This document shows positions 9,440 through 18,645 of a stretch of DNA of 64,000 nt, one piece after another (the stretch's first letter is position 1; the number at the start of each line of letters is the position of its first letter). The translations under genes and the position numbers were made by a program. Under the pieces are notes generated by a model, which saw only the letters and a list, made by a program, of their open reading frames with translations, did no database searches and was not told where the DNA came from. Source of the DNA: an uncultured Planctomycetaceae bacterium (GTDB lineage: Bacteria; Planctomycetota; Planctomycetia; Pirellulales; Thermoguttaceae). The stretch spans positions 1-64,000 of the forward strand of contig CAMJTU010000015.1 of assembly GCA_946408825.1 (NCBI GenBank), given 5' to 3'.

Positions 9440-11944
9440 TCACTTGCGCATAACGGCGCCGTCGATTCGGCTCGCCGTCATGGTCTGTTCTCCAAGTTCG
9501 TCGGAATCTCGTCCGTCAGTAGAACGTCGAGAATAGCAGTATGTCGTCTCTTCGCAAAGAAGACTGACGTCCTCTGAACTCGACTGTAACATTGCCTGAA
9601 CCTTTTGATTGCCGGGCGCAAGCGCTTCGGCATGCACGCGGAAGACTTTCGATTCGCCTGCCTTAAGACATGCAATTCTCTTAAAGAGAGCTTTGGAGTC
9701 TTCCTCGTAGACATAACCACGTCCGTCTTCCACCGACAATGGCCTCATTCCACTGCCGAGGAAAATACCCGTATTGACGTCATGGGCGTCACGAGACCCG
9801 TTGTTTTCTACAACGAGTTCATAGACGCATGTTTTTCCAACCGCAACGGGTTCTTTCGGCACGTTGACACGCATTGCCAGAACCGCTATTGATTCGACGT
9901 TCACAACGGATTTTGCCTGAGCGACAAGTCCGGTTTGATCGACTGCAACAGCTTCAAACTTGGCGTTTCCCGCGGCGTTAACGCGACAAACAACGGTAAA
10001 AGAGGTCTCCTCGTTTGGACGAATGTAGGGCGCTACCCAGTAGACGCGACGCTTGTCGTCGTTACGACGCGCTTGGCTGGAACAACTCAGCGCCTCGACC
10101 CCGCTCGGAAGCTGCGCGACAACGTCGACGTTTTGGAGCGTAGCGTCGCCGTCGTTGCGAACCCGTATCACCGCCTCGAACTCGCCTTCCACAAACTGTA
10201 GATCAGGCGTTTCGATCGCAACGTTAAGTCTGCCGCGCAGCGTCGTCACCTTCTTTGTCGCATTCGCTTCAAGTCCATAAGCGCCCGTCGCATGCGCGTC
10301 GATCACGAAGAATTCTTCCGAAACGGTTTTTACGGACATCTCGATCGTCTTTTCCTCGCCTGCGCGCAGAACTCCGATCTTTTGCGTCGCTTCATTCTCG
10401 CCAGTCGACACATTAAGGACCACGTTTTCGGCGTCGCCGTTGCCAATATTGCGCAACCGTAGTCGATAACGATCTTCAACGCCCCACTCGATCGAATCAC
10501 GACCCTCGATAAGAGCCTCGAGAATAGGCTCTTGCACCTCGACTTCAGCAGACGTCGAAGGACGTTCAAAATCAAACGCGCTAGTCAACCCAAAAGACGC
10601 GCGTTTCGTCGGAGTCATGCTCAGAGTAAGCTTTTGTTCGTCTCCTGGCTTAAGAACGCCGACTTTCCAGACGCACTGCCGGACGCCGCCGCGTTCGTTT
10701 CCCTCTTGAATTGACGCGTCGCCAACGCTCGGAACAGCGCGAAGATCAATGGCATGTTCGGGAATATCCGTCGTCACAACCAATTTTCGAGCGATCTCTG
10801 AACCTGCGTTTTTCACGCGAATTGTATAGGTTGAAGATTGACCAACCGTAAGTTTACGAGGACCAAGCGAATCGACTTCGATAATGGGAGCGCGTCCCTG
10901 CGAAAGCGTCGTCTCCGAAGATTCTGAAGTCGCCGCTTTGCGATTCTGAACGTTCTCTGCCGGTAAAAACTCCTCTAAACGGTTGTCGACGGCCGCGACG
11001 TCTTCGACCTCTTCGTCTGACGATTCATATTCCTCGAGAAGTTCGTCCTCGTTTGACGCGACGGCAGACGAGGTTGGATGATTCTTTACCTGATTATCTG
11101 GAACGGCGGCCCTTGTGCGCGGGGCGCTTTTCGCTTCTTCCTCGACAACGACGGCGACAAGAGGCGACGCGTCGGCAGAGTCGATTGAACTCTCGTAATC
11201 GTCGTCTTCCTCTTCATCGGCGGCGTCCTCCAAGGATCCGTCCTCTTCGTCCGTCAAAAGAACGTCGTTCTTGCCGCTAGAGACAGGGGTCTTCTCGTTC
11301 TCTGCGTCTTCTCCGTCGTCAAGAAGTTCGAGGGAGGACGGGAACGAATTAGCGCGTAAACTTCTACGAACTGTTCGTCTAGGAGCCGGTTTTGGCGTTT
11401 CTGAATCGGCCGCTTCCACCTCTGGACTGTCCTCAAACTCGTCGAGTAACAACGACGCGACTCCGCCCGTGCTGGAAGTATTCGCCGTCGAACCGCTCTT
11501 CGGAGACGGACGAGCGGCGAGGCTCGACCGAACGGCGCTCGCTGAACTCGGGGCGTTCGAAGCAGTCGACATGGAGGGAGTCGTCTGCGGATGGGCCGCA
11601 GGTCGTGAAGGTTGCGCAACAGGACGACTCTGAACAGGCGGCTGCACTTGGACGCGCGGCGCGACAATCGTGTTGGACGACATATTCGTCGCAACAGGTT
11701 GAGAAATGGTCGTTGTGTCTACAACCGGCGCGTTCTGCTCCGATTGTCTACTGAACGGATTGAGTTGTGAAAGGAACGAACGGCGGGGACCGCTTTGAGC
11801 CGTCGCGGGAACTTCGCTACGTGACTGTGCAAATCCGGGCGCCTGTCCCCAACAATTCTTCACGCCAATAGGCGCGATCAAGAGCAGCGACAATATAATC
11901 GCCAACTGCGCGCTGCGCTGCATATTAAACGTTCTGTTAATCAT
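9440..11944 (-). CDS. Secreted DUF11/CARDB-type repeat protein
   Basis: 834 residues from the chosen ATG. A hydrophobic signal region (SAQLAIILSLLLIAPIGV) is followed by WGQ, consistent with export. Residues about 30-360 are low-complexity: Pro/Ser/Thr-rich, then strongly acidic with runs of D and E. The C-terminal half contains about four immunoglobulin-like DUF11/CARDB repeats with patterns such as YTIRVKNAGS, YRLRLRNIGNGDAENV, AVIRVRNDGDATLQNV and YELVVENNGSRDAHDV, each followed by a paired G-x-L-x-x-G-E/D turn. Such repeats are adhesion or scaffold modules of envelope proteins; no catalytic motif was seen. A TTG seven codons upstream is also open, but the ATG has a purine-rich GAAAGAAG about 8 bases ahead. 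It probably sits in the periplasm or envelope. Confidence 0.8.
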   Translation of the reverse strand: MINRTFNMQRSAQLAIILSLLLIAPIGVKNCWGQAPGFAQSRSEVPATAQSGPRRSFLSQLNPFSRQSEQNAPVVDTTTISQPVATNMSSNTIVAPRVQVQPPVQSRPVAQPSRPAAHPQTTPSMSTASNAPSSASAVRSSLAARPSPKSGSTANTSSTGGVASLLLDEFEDSPEVEAADSETPKPAPRRTVRRSLRANSFPSSLELLDDGEDAENEKTPVSSGKNDVLLTDEEDGSLEDAADEEEDDDYESSIDSADASPLVAVVVEEEAKSAPRTRAAVPDNQVKNHPTSSAVASNEDELLEEYESSDEEVEDVAAVDNRLEEFLPAENVQNRKAATSESSETTLSQGRAPIIEVDSLGPRKLTVGQSSTYTIRVKNAGSEIARKLVVTTDIPEHAIDLRAVPSVGDASIQEGNERGGVRQCVWKVGVLKPGDEQKLTLSMTPTKRASFGLTSAFDFERPSTSAEVEVQEPILEALIEGRDSIEWGVEDRYRLRLRNIGNGDAENVVLNVSTGENEATQKIGVLRAGEEKTIEMSVKTVSEEFFVIDAHATGAYGLEANATKKVTTLRGRLNVAIETPDLQFVEGEFEAVIRVRNDGDATLQNVDVVAQLPSGVEALSCSSQARRNDDKRRVYWVAPYIRPNEETSFTVVCRVNAAGNAKFEAVAVDQTGLVAQAKSVVNVESIAVLAMRVNVPKEPVAVGKTCVYELVVENNGSRDAHDVNTGIFLGSGMRPLSVEDGRGYVYEEDSKALFKRIACLKAGESKVFRVHAEALAPGNQKVQAMLQSSSEDVSLLCEETTYCYSRRSTDGRDSDELGEQTMTASRIDGAVMRK

Positions 11945-12404
11945 CGTGCGACTTCTTTCTTTCAACGGCGTCCGATTTGACGATCTGGTGATTCACGATT
12001 CAGCGAAATCGTTCTCGCCAAATCAAAACATACGCAAACCTGAAAATACAGGCTCTACGGATCGTATCGACCATTACGACAACTCTAATTAGAAGTTTTT
12101 TAACTCTTGTGCAAAATATTTGCAAAATTACAGATTTAACGGTTTTTCCAATTTCTCCTGAAAAACCAATTATTCCAGTCTAATGTTGCGCCGTCGAGAC
12201 AAGTCGTGAATTAAAGACGTATTCTCGTGAGGAGCGGCATAATCGAAAAAGCGCAAGTTGCAAGAAAGGACGCCGTCGTTTATAATCATGGGGACGTTGG
12301 TTTGAGCTACTAATGTTTGTCATGTCCAGCGTCACGTTCAGCGATCTGGAAGGTCGCTAAGTCGAGCGTCTGGAACTTGCTCTAGAGAACGAGAGGCGTC
12401 AGGA
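11945..12404. other. Divergent intergenic region between the DUF11-type gene and fxsA
   Basis: 460 bases, AT-rich in the middle (about 12050-12180). It holds a strong plus-strand promoter at 12258-12286. The promoter of the minus-strand gene should also lie here but no good match was found. Nothing else was seen. Confidence 0.45.
12258..12286 (+). promoter_or_regulatory. Sigma-70-type promoter for the fxsA-dnaA-like pair
   Basis: TTGCAA (12258-12263), a 17-base spacer and a perfect TATAAT (12281-12286). This gives a leader of about 110 bases before fxsA. Confidence 0.75.
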
Positions 12405-12929
12405 ATGTTTTTGCTCGCTTTTTTGCTCTATCCGATCGTCGAACTCGTCGTTTTTATTTTGGTCGTCCGGGCGACGTCTTTAGGGAGCGCGTTACTGTTG
12501 ACGTTGGGGACCACCCTCTTAGGCGTCGCCGTCGCGAAACTTCAGCGTCGCGGTCCGATTTTCGGCTCCTCAGGAATCTCAGAAAACTCTCTAAAAAACT
12601 ACCTGTTCGGCAACCTTGGCGCGTTCGCGCTCATTCTTCCGGGTTTCGTTTCAGACGTTTTCGGCGTCCTCGTCCTCGTTCCCTTTACGAGAAAAGCCCT
12701 TCTGGCGCTAGTGAAACTGTGTAAAATAGACCTCAATAAGAGCGCCAACGGTAATTTTTCCGTCTTTAAAACTTGGAGTTTCAGCGTTAATAATTTCCAC
12801 GACGCCAGACGACACGACTATGGAACGATCGACAATGGGCGGTTAGAAGGAGATTTTTCTGACGAAACGTTCGACGACCACGAAGACGCTTCGGATATGA
12901 TCGACGTTGAATTTACCCCTAAGAATTAG
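12405..12929 (+). CDS. fxsA: FxsA-family membrane protein
   Basis: 174 residues. Three to four hydrophobic segments (about 1-20, 24-45, 68-98) and the family pattern of an N-terminal LLxPIVELxVF-type helix and a LILPGFVSDVFG helix match FxsA. E. coli FxsA is an inner-membrane protein whose overexpression relieves F-plasmid exclusion of phage T7; its native role is unclear. The C-terminal third is soluble and acidic, as in other members. The ATG follows GAGAGGCGTCAGGA. A near-consensus promoter lies about 120 bases upstream, and the DnaA-like gene follows after 51 bases, so the two are probably cotranscribed. Confidence 0.9.
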   Translation: MFLLAFLLYPIVELVVFILVVRATSLGSALLLTLGTTLLGVAVAKLQRRGPIFGSSGISENSLKNYLFGNLGAFALILPGFVSDVFGVLVLVPFTRKALLALVKLCKIDLNKSANGNFSVFKTWSFSVNNFHDARRHDYGTIDNGRLEGDFSDETFDDHEDASDMIDVEFTPKN

Positions 12930-12980
12930 GGCGATCTGACAATAGAAAACAATTATCGAAAAGATATAGAGACGACGCAA

Positions 12981-14339
12981 TTGGCTCGACCAAACTCCCC
13001 CAACCTGTATCACGATCTTGAAATCCCCACGTCCCTCAATGAAAACAACGCTGACGCGGTCCCTAATCCCTTCTCGCCAGAAGAGTTGTTAGGCGGATTT
13101 CTCATTGGGCCGGAAAATGGACTAGCGGAATTGGCGTACCGACTTGCCGCCGACGGAGTTCCGATCTTTGACCGCCCTATTGGATTGTCGTCTCTTGACC
13201 CCGTTGAAGCGGCCGTTCAGGAACATTCCCGCGCCGACGTCGAAATACTTCTCCATGCCGCGCAAGACGGACTTCTCGGATCAGTTCTCGATCAACCAAA
13301 CGGCGCCAAAATCTCCGCAAGCATCCTCTTCGACATGGCGACGTTCAACGCTTCGAGACGTTCGCCTGAAACGCCAAGCATCCTAGGGTATCGTCCCTTA
13401 GAGAGCCTTAGCTTTTCCGCGCCGTTAATTTTTTACGGTTCGAGCGGATCGGGGAAAACTCGTCTTATCGAGGGAATCTGCCAGATTCGTCGAACAAAAG
13501 AACCGCAAAAGACGGTATTCTACCTTTCAGCGTCCGACTTTTCGACGTCGGCAATCAACGCGATTCAACGCAATCAAACGCTTCTTTTCCGCCAACTTGT
13601 CGCGCAAGCGCACGTGTTGGCTATTGAAGACTCGGATATTCTCGCGGAAAAGGAGACTGCGCAGTTGGAAATGTTAGCGACGCTTGACGAGGCGATTCGC
13701 GCCCAAAAGCTCGTTATATTTTCTTTTTCGCGTAATCCTTCGACCATCTCCGGTTTCCTTTCCGATCTTGCGGCTCGTTTCTCGAGCGGTCTCCTTATCC
13801 CTGTTAATCTGCCGACGGATGAAACAAAGCGCGTCGTCGTCGATCGGATCGCTTCAAAACTTGCGCTCCCGCTTGACGAAGAAATGAGACAATTGTGCGT
13901 CCAACGCCTTCCTTCAACAGTTGGAGCGATTTGCGGTTCTCTTGTTCAAGCCGCGCAAACCCTCGCTATCTCGCAAAGCGCGCTCACAATTGACAACCTC
14001 GACGATTTCCTTGCCAAACGCAACCCCGACGCGACTTGGACTCTTGATCGCATCGTCAAAACAGTAGCAAAGTATTTTGCAGTTTCCGTCGTTGAAACAC
14101 GGAGCAAAAAACGTTCCAAAACGTTAACGCTCGCGAGAAGTTTCGTCGTATTCTTTGCGAGGAAACTCACAAACGCAACTTATCGCGAAATTGGTCGACA
14201 ATTCTCCAATCGCGACCATTCGACGATGATTCACGCGACGCGTCAACTGGTCAAAGCGCTCCAAAACGACGAGGAACTTCAACGTCACGCGCGCGAAATA
14301 GCAAGGCTCCTCAACGCGGAAGACTCCGTTGCCTTCTGA
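12981..14339 (+). CDS. DnaA-like replication initiator ATPase, divergent
   Basis: 452 residues. The AAA+ core has Walker A GSSGSGKT (153-160) and a Walker B-like HVLAIEDSD (211-219). The C-terminal DNA-binding domain carries a DnaA signature, IGRQFSNRDHSTMIHATRQL (404-423), in which SN replaces the usual GG before RDHST. A motif resembling the DnaA box preceding the core (GFLIGPENGLA, 39-49) is present, but about 100 residues, not the usual 30 or so, separate it from Walker A. No normal domain I is visible. The start is TTG, the only start codon in the available upstream frame. It follows fxsA by 51 bases. It may be the chromosomal initiator or a paralogue; dnaN and other usual dnaA neighbours are absent, and no cluster of DnaA boxes was seen. 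Confidence 0.8.
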   Translation: MARPNSPNLYHDLEIPTSLNENNADAVPNPFSPEELLGGFLIGPENGLAELAYRLAADGVPIFDRPIGLSSLDPVEAAVQEHSRADVEILLHAAQDGLLGSVLDQPNGAKISASILFDMATFNASRRSPETPSILGYRPLESLSFSAPLIFYGSSGSGKTRLIEGICQIRRTKEPQKTVFYLSASDFSTSAINAIQRNQTLLFRQLVAQAHVLAIEDSDILAEKETAQLEMLATLDEAIRAQKLVIFSFSRNPSTISGFLSDLAARFSSGLLIPVNLPTDETKRVVVDRIASKLALPLDEEMRQLCVQRLPSTVGAICGSLVQAAQTLAISQSALTIDNLDDFLAKRNPDATWTLDRIVKTVAKYFAVSVVETRSKKRSKTLTLARSFVVFFARKLTNATYREIGRQFSNRDHSTMIHATRQLVKALQNDEELQRHAREIARLLNAEDSVAF

Positions 14340-14521
14340 CTTTTTTCACAAACTATTTCTTTTTCTATACAGGGACGGTCGCTACAAGAAATAGCGATCA
14401 GCGAAGAGAGTCAAGACAGCGAAAATATTCTCAACAATCTCATTCCAACAAATTGGAACGTTAGAACGAGATGAACGCCTTCTAAATAGGAAAATAGGCG
14501 CTAAAAGACCGAGATTAAGGT

Positions 14522-14550
14522 TTGGCGAGAAGGCGTACTCTGTGTAGAAT
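14522..14550 (+). promoter_or_regulatory. Probable promoter of folD
   Basis: TTGGCG (14522-14527), a 17-base spacer and TAGAAT (14545-14550), about 80 bases ahead of the folD start. Confidence 0.55.
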
Positions 14551-14628
14551 CTAGACAATCGGAGTATTCGGCGCCGTTTGTTCTCAGGCGTCGGAATTGC
14601 GGTTATTTCATAAAGAAAGGAAGGAGTC

Positions 14629-15540
14629 ATGTCGGCTCAGATACTTGACGGCAAAGGAACGGCGGAGCAAATCCGCTATGAGATTAAAGACGAGGTCGCT
14701 CGTTTTATCGAAGAGACGGGCGTCCAGCCAACGCTTGCCGTCGTTCTTGTCGGAGACGATCCGGCGAGTCAAGTTTATGTGCGCAACAAAGAAAACGCGT
14801 GCGCGAAGGTCGGCGTTCGGAGTCTCATGTATCGTTTGCCAAAAGAAACGACAAGCGACGAACTTTGCGAGCTCATTGAAAAGCTCGACGGCGACGAATC
14901 TGTCCATGGCATTCTTGTTCAACTCCCCCTTCCCAAGGGAATTGACGAGAAACGGATACTCGACCTTATCGATCCGCGAAAGGACGTCGACGCGTTTCAT
15001 CCAGAAAACGTCGGTCTTCTTTCGCAAGGACGTCCGCGCTTCTTACCCTGTACCCCTTATGGGATTCAGAGACTTCTGGCGCGTTATAACATAGAAACAA
15101 AGGGAAAGCGCGTCGTTGTTATCGGTCGAAGCGACATCGTCGGCAAACCGATGGGGCTCCTCTTCCTCCAGAAGGGACTTGGCGGAGACGCCACGGTTAC
15201 GATATGTCACAGTCAAACCGAAAACCTTCCTGAAATAGTCAGGGAAGCGGATATCGTCGTCGCAGCCATTGGCAAGGCGGAGTTTGTCACTGCCGATATG
15301 ATCAAACCAGGCGCGGTTGTGGTCGACGTAGGAATGAATCGCGTCCAGAGAGAGATCGTCGACGAAAACGGCGAGAAAAAAACAATCAGTAAACTCGTCG
15401 GAGACGTTGATTTCGACGCTGTCAAAGAGGTTGCCTCTTGGATTACTCCCGTTCCAGGAGGGGTTGGTCCGCTTACCGTCACGATGCTCCTGCTCAACAC
15501 GCTTAACGGCGCGCGTCGACAAGTCGCCGCAACTCGTTAA
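14629..15540 (+). CDS. folD: Bifunctional methylenetetrahydrofolate dehydrogenase/cyclohydrolase FolD
   Basis: 303 residues. FolD interconverts 5,10-methylene-, methenyl- and 10-formyl-tetrahydrofolate with NADP in the cytoplasm. The catalytic Y50 and K54 lie in YVRNK. Also present are the VQLPLP loop, PCTP, the cofactor loop GRSDIVGKP and the C-terminal signature PVPGGVGPLT. The length is close to the usual 280-300. The start has a strong AAGGAG site and its own promoter lies upstream, so it need not depend on the fxsA promoter. ftsK follows after 231 bases. Confidence 0.97.
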   Translation: MSAQILDGKGTAEQIRYEIKDEVARFIEETGVQPTLAVVLVGDDPASQVYVRNKENACAKVGVRSLMYRLPKETTSDELCELIEKLDGDESVHGILVQLPLPKGIDEKRILDLIDPRKDVDAFHPENVGLLSQGRPRFLPCTPYGIQRLLARYNIETKGKRVVVIGRSDIVGKPMGLLFLQKGLGGDATVTICHSQTENLPEIVREADIVVAAIGKAEFVTADMIKPGAVVVDVGMNRVQREIVDENGEKKTISKLVGDVDFDAVKEVASWITPVPGGVGPLTVTMLLLNTLNGARRQVAATR

Positions 15541-15771
15541 CACATTTTTGATTCCCGTATTATCCTTCGTCTGAGCGCGAAACGCCCCTCCCCCCCCGAA
15601 ATAACAAGCGATCGCGCTCCTTATGAACTTTGCGATTCGATTTCATGCAAAAGTCAATCGATAAGTTCTTCCTCGTTCCCTTCCTTCCCCATTGCGAGTT
15701 TGGCGTTCTCGCGTTTTTAAAGAAGTACACGCCAGCTTTACGGAACGTTTGGTTGCTCATGGGAGTTCAAG

Positions 15772-18498
15772 TTGTCTGAACCGCATGAAAAACGTCGGGA
15801 AAAAAGCAGCAAAATTGCCGTCGTCGCGATTTTTTTCGTCGGATGGCTTTTTCTTGCGCTTTCGTTTTTGAGCTATACGCCTCAAGACCTCCCGACTAAA
15901 TTTGTATATCACGATCTCCAGGAGATTCGCAATCTTGCGGGACTCCCAGGGGCGTGGTGTGCCTATATTGTTTCGTTTTGCTTTGGCGTCGCCGGTTACT
16001 ATATTGTCGTCGGCTTTGGTTTAGCGTTAGCGTATTACTTCTTTTTCGATCCCATTCGAGAACCCTACAATAAGGTCATGGGATTCTTTCTCACGCTTAT
16101 TGCATTTTCGGGCGCCGCCGCATATCTCTTTGACAGTTCAATCGGTCCTCCAATCGGTCCGGGGGGCATGGTCGGCGCGTGCGTAAAATTTATCTTTGAC
16201 AAGTTCTTCATCCGCTTCGGCGCGTACGCGTCGTTGTGCGCCATGTTCTTGGCGGGTCTTGTCTTGATCGCGCCGGAAAAAGTATTGAAGCTCGTCTTTT
16301 GGTCTTCGGGACTAGGAAGCGTCGTAGGCAGGGTATGCCGTCCCTTTCTGGAAAGGATTCAAAGGGCAAACCCGCGAAGATCGTTGACGACAACCTACAC
16401 GTCTTTCGGCAAAAGTCGACGACCAAGCGAGTTTCAGAACAAACCGTTTGAACCTTTGCCGTTTCGAAGGGGACAAACTTCGACGGTTATATCCACGGCT
16501 CTCCCTCCTCGTCCTTTAACGCCTTCCTTCAGACCGAGCGTTCCAGTCGGGTCGACGAAACCTGACGCTATGGCTGAAGTCAGCGAAATAGTTATGGCCC
16601 CGCGCATTCCGGGAGCCACGTTCGTCGACGCTAGTCATGGAGACGTAGAAGCGGCAGAAAACGCTTCGCTTGCCGAATCCGACGTCTCGCAAGAACGAAG
16701 CGCGAGCGACCAGTATGTCTACCCGTCGATTGATTTACTCGCGGAGGGCGATTATTACGACGCCGACGACATTTCGGACGAAGTTCGTCGACGCGGCGAA
16801 GAACTAGAGCGTGTTTGTCGCAATTACAAAATCGAACTCAAAGTCGTCGACATTCAAACAGGCCCGGTGTTGACGTTATACGAAGTCGAATTACAGAAAG
16901 GACTCCGTGTCAAGGCGTTGCACAATCTCGCCAGCGACCTTGAAATTGCGATGCGGGCGCCTCACGTACGCATCGTTTCGCCAATTCCCGGTAAGAACAC
17001 CGTGGGAATCGAGCTTCCTAACAGAAGTCGTCAACTTGTTCGCTTACGCGAGGTTATGGAAACCTGTGCCAAAGAAGCTCAGACAATGGATATTCCGATT
17101 TTCCTCGGCAAGGACGTTGTTGGCGCCCCCATGATCGCCGATCTTGCGAAACTGCCGCATCTGCTGATTGCGGGGCGAACGGGCACAGGTAAATCGGTCT
17201 GCCTTAACTCGATTATCATGTCGATCATTATGACGAAGAGTCCGGCAGAAGTCCGTCTCCTTATGATCGACCCAAAGATGGTAGAGTTGAGTCCTTATAA
17301 ATCTATTCCCCATCTTATGCACCCAGTCGTCGTCGATATGCAGAAGGCGGAAGCGCTTCTCGAGTGGGCCGTGGAACAGATGGAAGAACGCTATCGAATA
17401 TTCGCGAGGGTCGGCGTTCGTAAAATCAGCGAATTTAACAAGCTGACGCCTGAAATGATCCGAAGGAGATTGCGTTCCGAAGACGAAGACGAATGGGAAG
17501 CCTTCCCGAAATCGATGCCTAGCATCGTTATTGTCGCCGACGAAATGGCGGATCTTATCATGACGTCGGGCAAAGACGTCGAGCGTCATATCGTGCGGCT
17601 CGCGCAAAAGAGCCGCGCGGTTGGCATCCACTTGGTGCTCGCGACGCAAAAACCGACCGTCGACGTTGTTACAGGGCTCATTAAATCCAACCTCCCGGCA
17701 AGAATAGCGTTCGGCGTGGCGAGCCGCGTCGACAGCCAGGTCGTGTTAGACGTCAAAGGCGCCGAACAACTCCTCGGCAACGGCGATATGCTTTTCCTGT
17801 TGCCTGGCACAAGCCAACTCGTCCGCGGGCAAGGCGCGTTCGTTTCCGATCATGAAATCGACGCCGTTATCGACGCGATTTCCGTAGATCATCCCGACTA
17901 TGTTGTCGAGCTTACCGATCCAAAAGACAACAATGAAGAAGACGGCGACGCCGCCGACCTCGAATACGATGAATTCTATATTCCGGCAGTCGATATGGTC
18001 ATCGAAGCGGGTCGCGCCAGCACGTCGATGTTACAACGTAAATTCAGCATCGGCTACACGAGGGCCGCGCGTATCATCGACGTAATGACTCAAGAAGGGA
18101 TCGTTTCCGATTTCAATCCCGCGAAACCCTCAAGACCGCGCGACGTTCTTATCACTTTGGAGCAATGGCGCGGCAAACAGTATGCGGAATCGCGAAATAC
18201 TCAAACGCGCCTCGAGAATGTCGACGTCGAACAAGACGCAGAAACGGCTCCCAATTCTCGAGTCGAACGTGAATCTGCAAAAGTCGCGCAACCAGTCGTC
18301 GTGTTGCCAAACGGCGAGGAACGTTTAGCGTCTGTTCGACAGTATGACGATCCAGAGTTAGACGACGCGGACGGATTAACGGAAAACCAGAACAATCAGT
18401 CCGACGGAGTCTTGGCGGACAATAAAGATAAAGACAAAGGTTGGAGCGACGAACAGTGGAATCAATACATTAACTTTGATTCCGAATTGGGAAAATAA
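15772..18498 (+). CDS. ftsK: DNA translocase FtsK/SpoIIIE
   Basis: 908 residues. Four membrane helices lie in residues about 13-170, followed by a Pro/Ser-rich linker of about 150 residues. The motor then follows with Walker A GRTGTGKS at about 464-471, the DPKMVELSPY motif, Walker B IVIVADEMADLI and ATQKPTVDVVTG. A C-terminal winged-helix gamma domain (about 740-785, STSMLQRKFSIGYTRAARI) would read KOPS-type sites. A final acidic tail of about 120 residues is unusual. FtsK is a hexameric pump at the septum that resolves chromosome dimers and clears DNA during division. The start is TTG with GGGAG 7 bases ahead; the nearby ATG is in another frame and stops at once. A strong terminator follows the gene. 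Confidence 0.95.
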   Translation: MSEPHEKRREKSSKIAVVAIFFVGWLFLALSFLSYTPQDLPTKFVYHDLQEIRNLAGLPGAWCAYIVSFCFGVAGYYIVVGFGLALAYYFFFDPIREPYNKVMGFFLTLIAFSGAAAYLFDSSIGPPIGPGGMVGACVKFIFDKFFIRFGAYASLCAMFLAGLVLIAPEKVLKLVFWSSGLGSVVGRVCRPFLERIQRANPRRSLTTTYTSFGKSRRPSEFQNKPFEPLPFRRGQTSTVISTALPPRPLTPSFRPSVPVGSTKPDAMAEVSEIVMAPRIPGATFVDASHGDVEAAENASLAESDVSQERSASDQYVYPSIDLLAEGDYYDADDISDEVRRRGEELERVCRNYKIELKVVDIQTGPVLTLYEVELQKGLRVKALHNLASDLEIAMRAPHVRIVSPIPGKNTVGIELPNRSRQLVRLREVMETCAKEAQTMDIPIFLGKDVVGAPMIADLAKLPHLLIAGRTGTGKSVCLNSIIMSIIMTKSPAEVRLLMIDPKMVELSPYKSIPHLMHPVVVDMQKAEALLEWAVEQMEERYRIFARVGVRKISEFNKLTPEMIRRRLRSEDEDEWEAFPKSMPSIVIVADEMADLIMTSGKDVERHIVRLAQKSRAVGIHLVLATQKPTVDVVTGLIKSNLPARIAFGVASRVDSQVVLDVKGAEQLLGNGDMLFLLPGTSQLVRGQGAFVSDHEIDAVIDAISVDHPDYVVELTDPKDNNEEDGDAADLEYDEFYIPAVDMVIEAGRASTSMLQRKFSIGYTRAARIIDVMTQEGIVSDFNPAKPSRPRDVLITLEQWRGKQYAESRNTQTRLENVDVEQDAETAPNSRVERESAKVAQPVVVLPNGEERLASVRQYDDPELDDADGLTENQNNQSDGVLADNKDKDKGWSDEQWNQYINFDSELGK

Positions 18499-18550
18499 CG
18501 TCTCAAGCGTCCTCTAACATTTCTCCTTTTAAGATTCGATCTAAATAACG

Positions 18551-18590
18551 AACGTCCCGGCGCGCGTTTTGTCGCCGGGACGTTTGTTTT
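18551..18590 (+). terminator. Strong rho-independent terminator after ftsK
   Basis: A perfect 12-bp stem, AACGTCCCGGCG (18551-18562) with CGCCGGGACGTT (18573-18584), a 10-base loop and trailing TGTTTT. It lies between convergent genes. Confidence 0.9.
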
Positions 18591-18645
18591 CAATAACCGA
18601 AAGCGTTTGACGAAACGTCTGTGACGTCAAACGCGAAAATCAGCC

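Noticed and set aside
14443..14458. Inverted repeat TTCCAA-CAAA-TTGGAA upstream of folD
   Set aside because: Only six base pairs and no T-run; too weak to call a terminator or operator.
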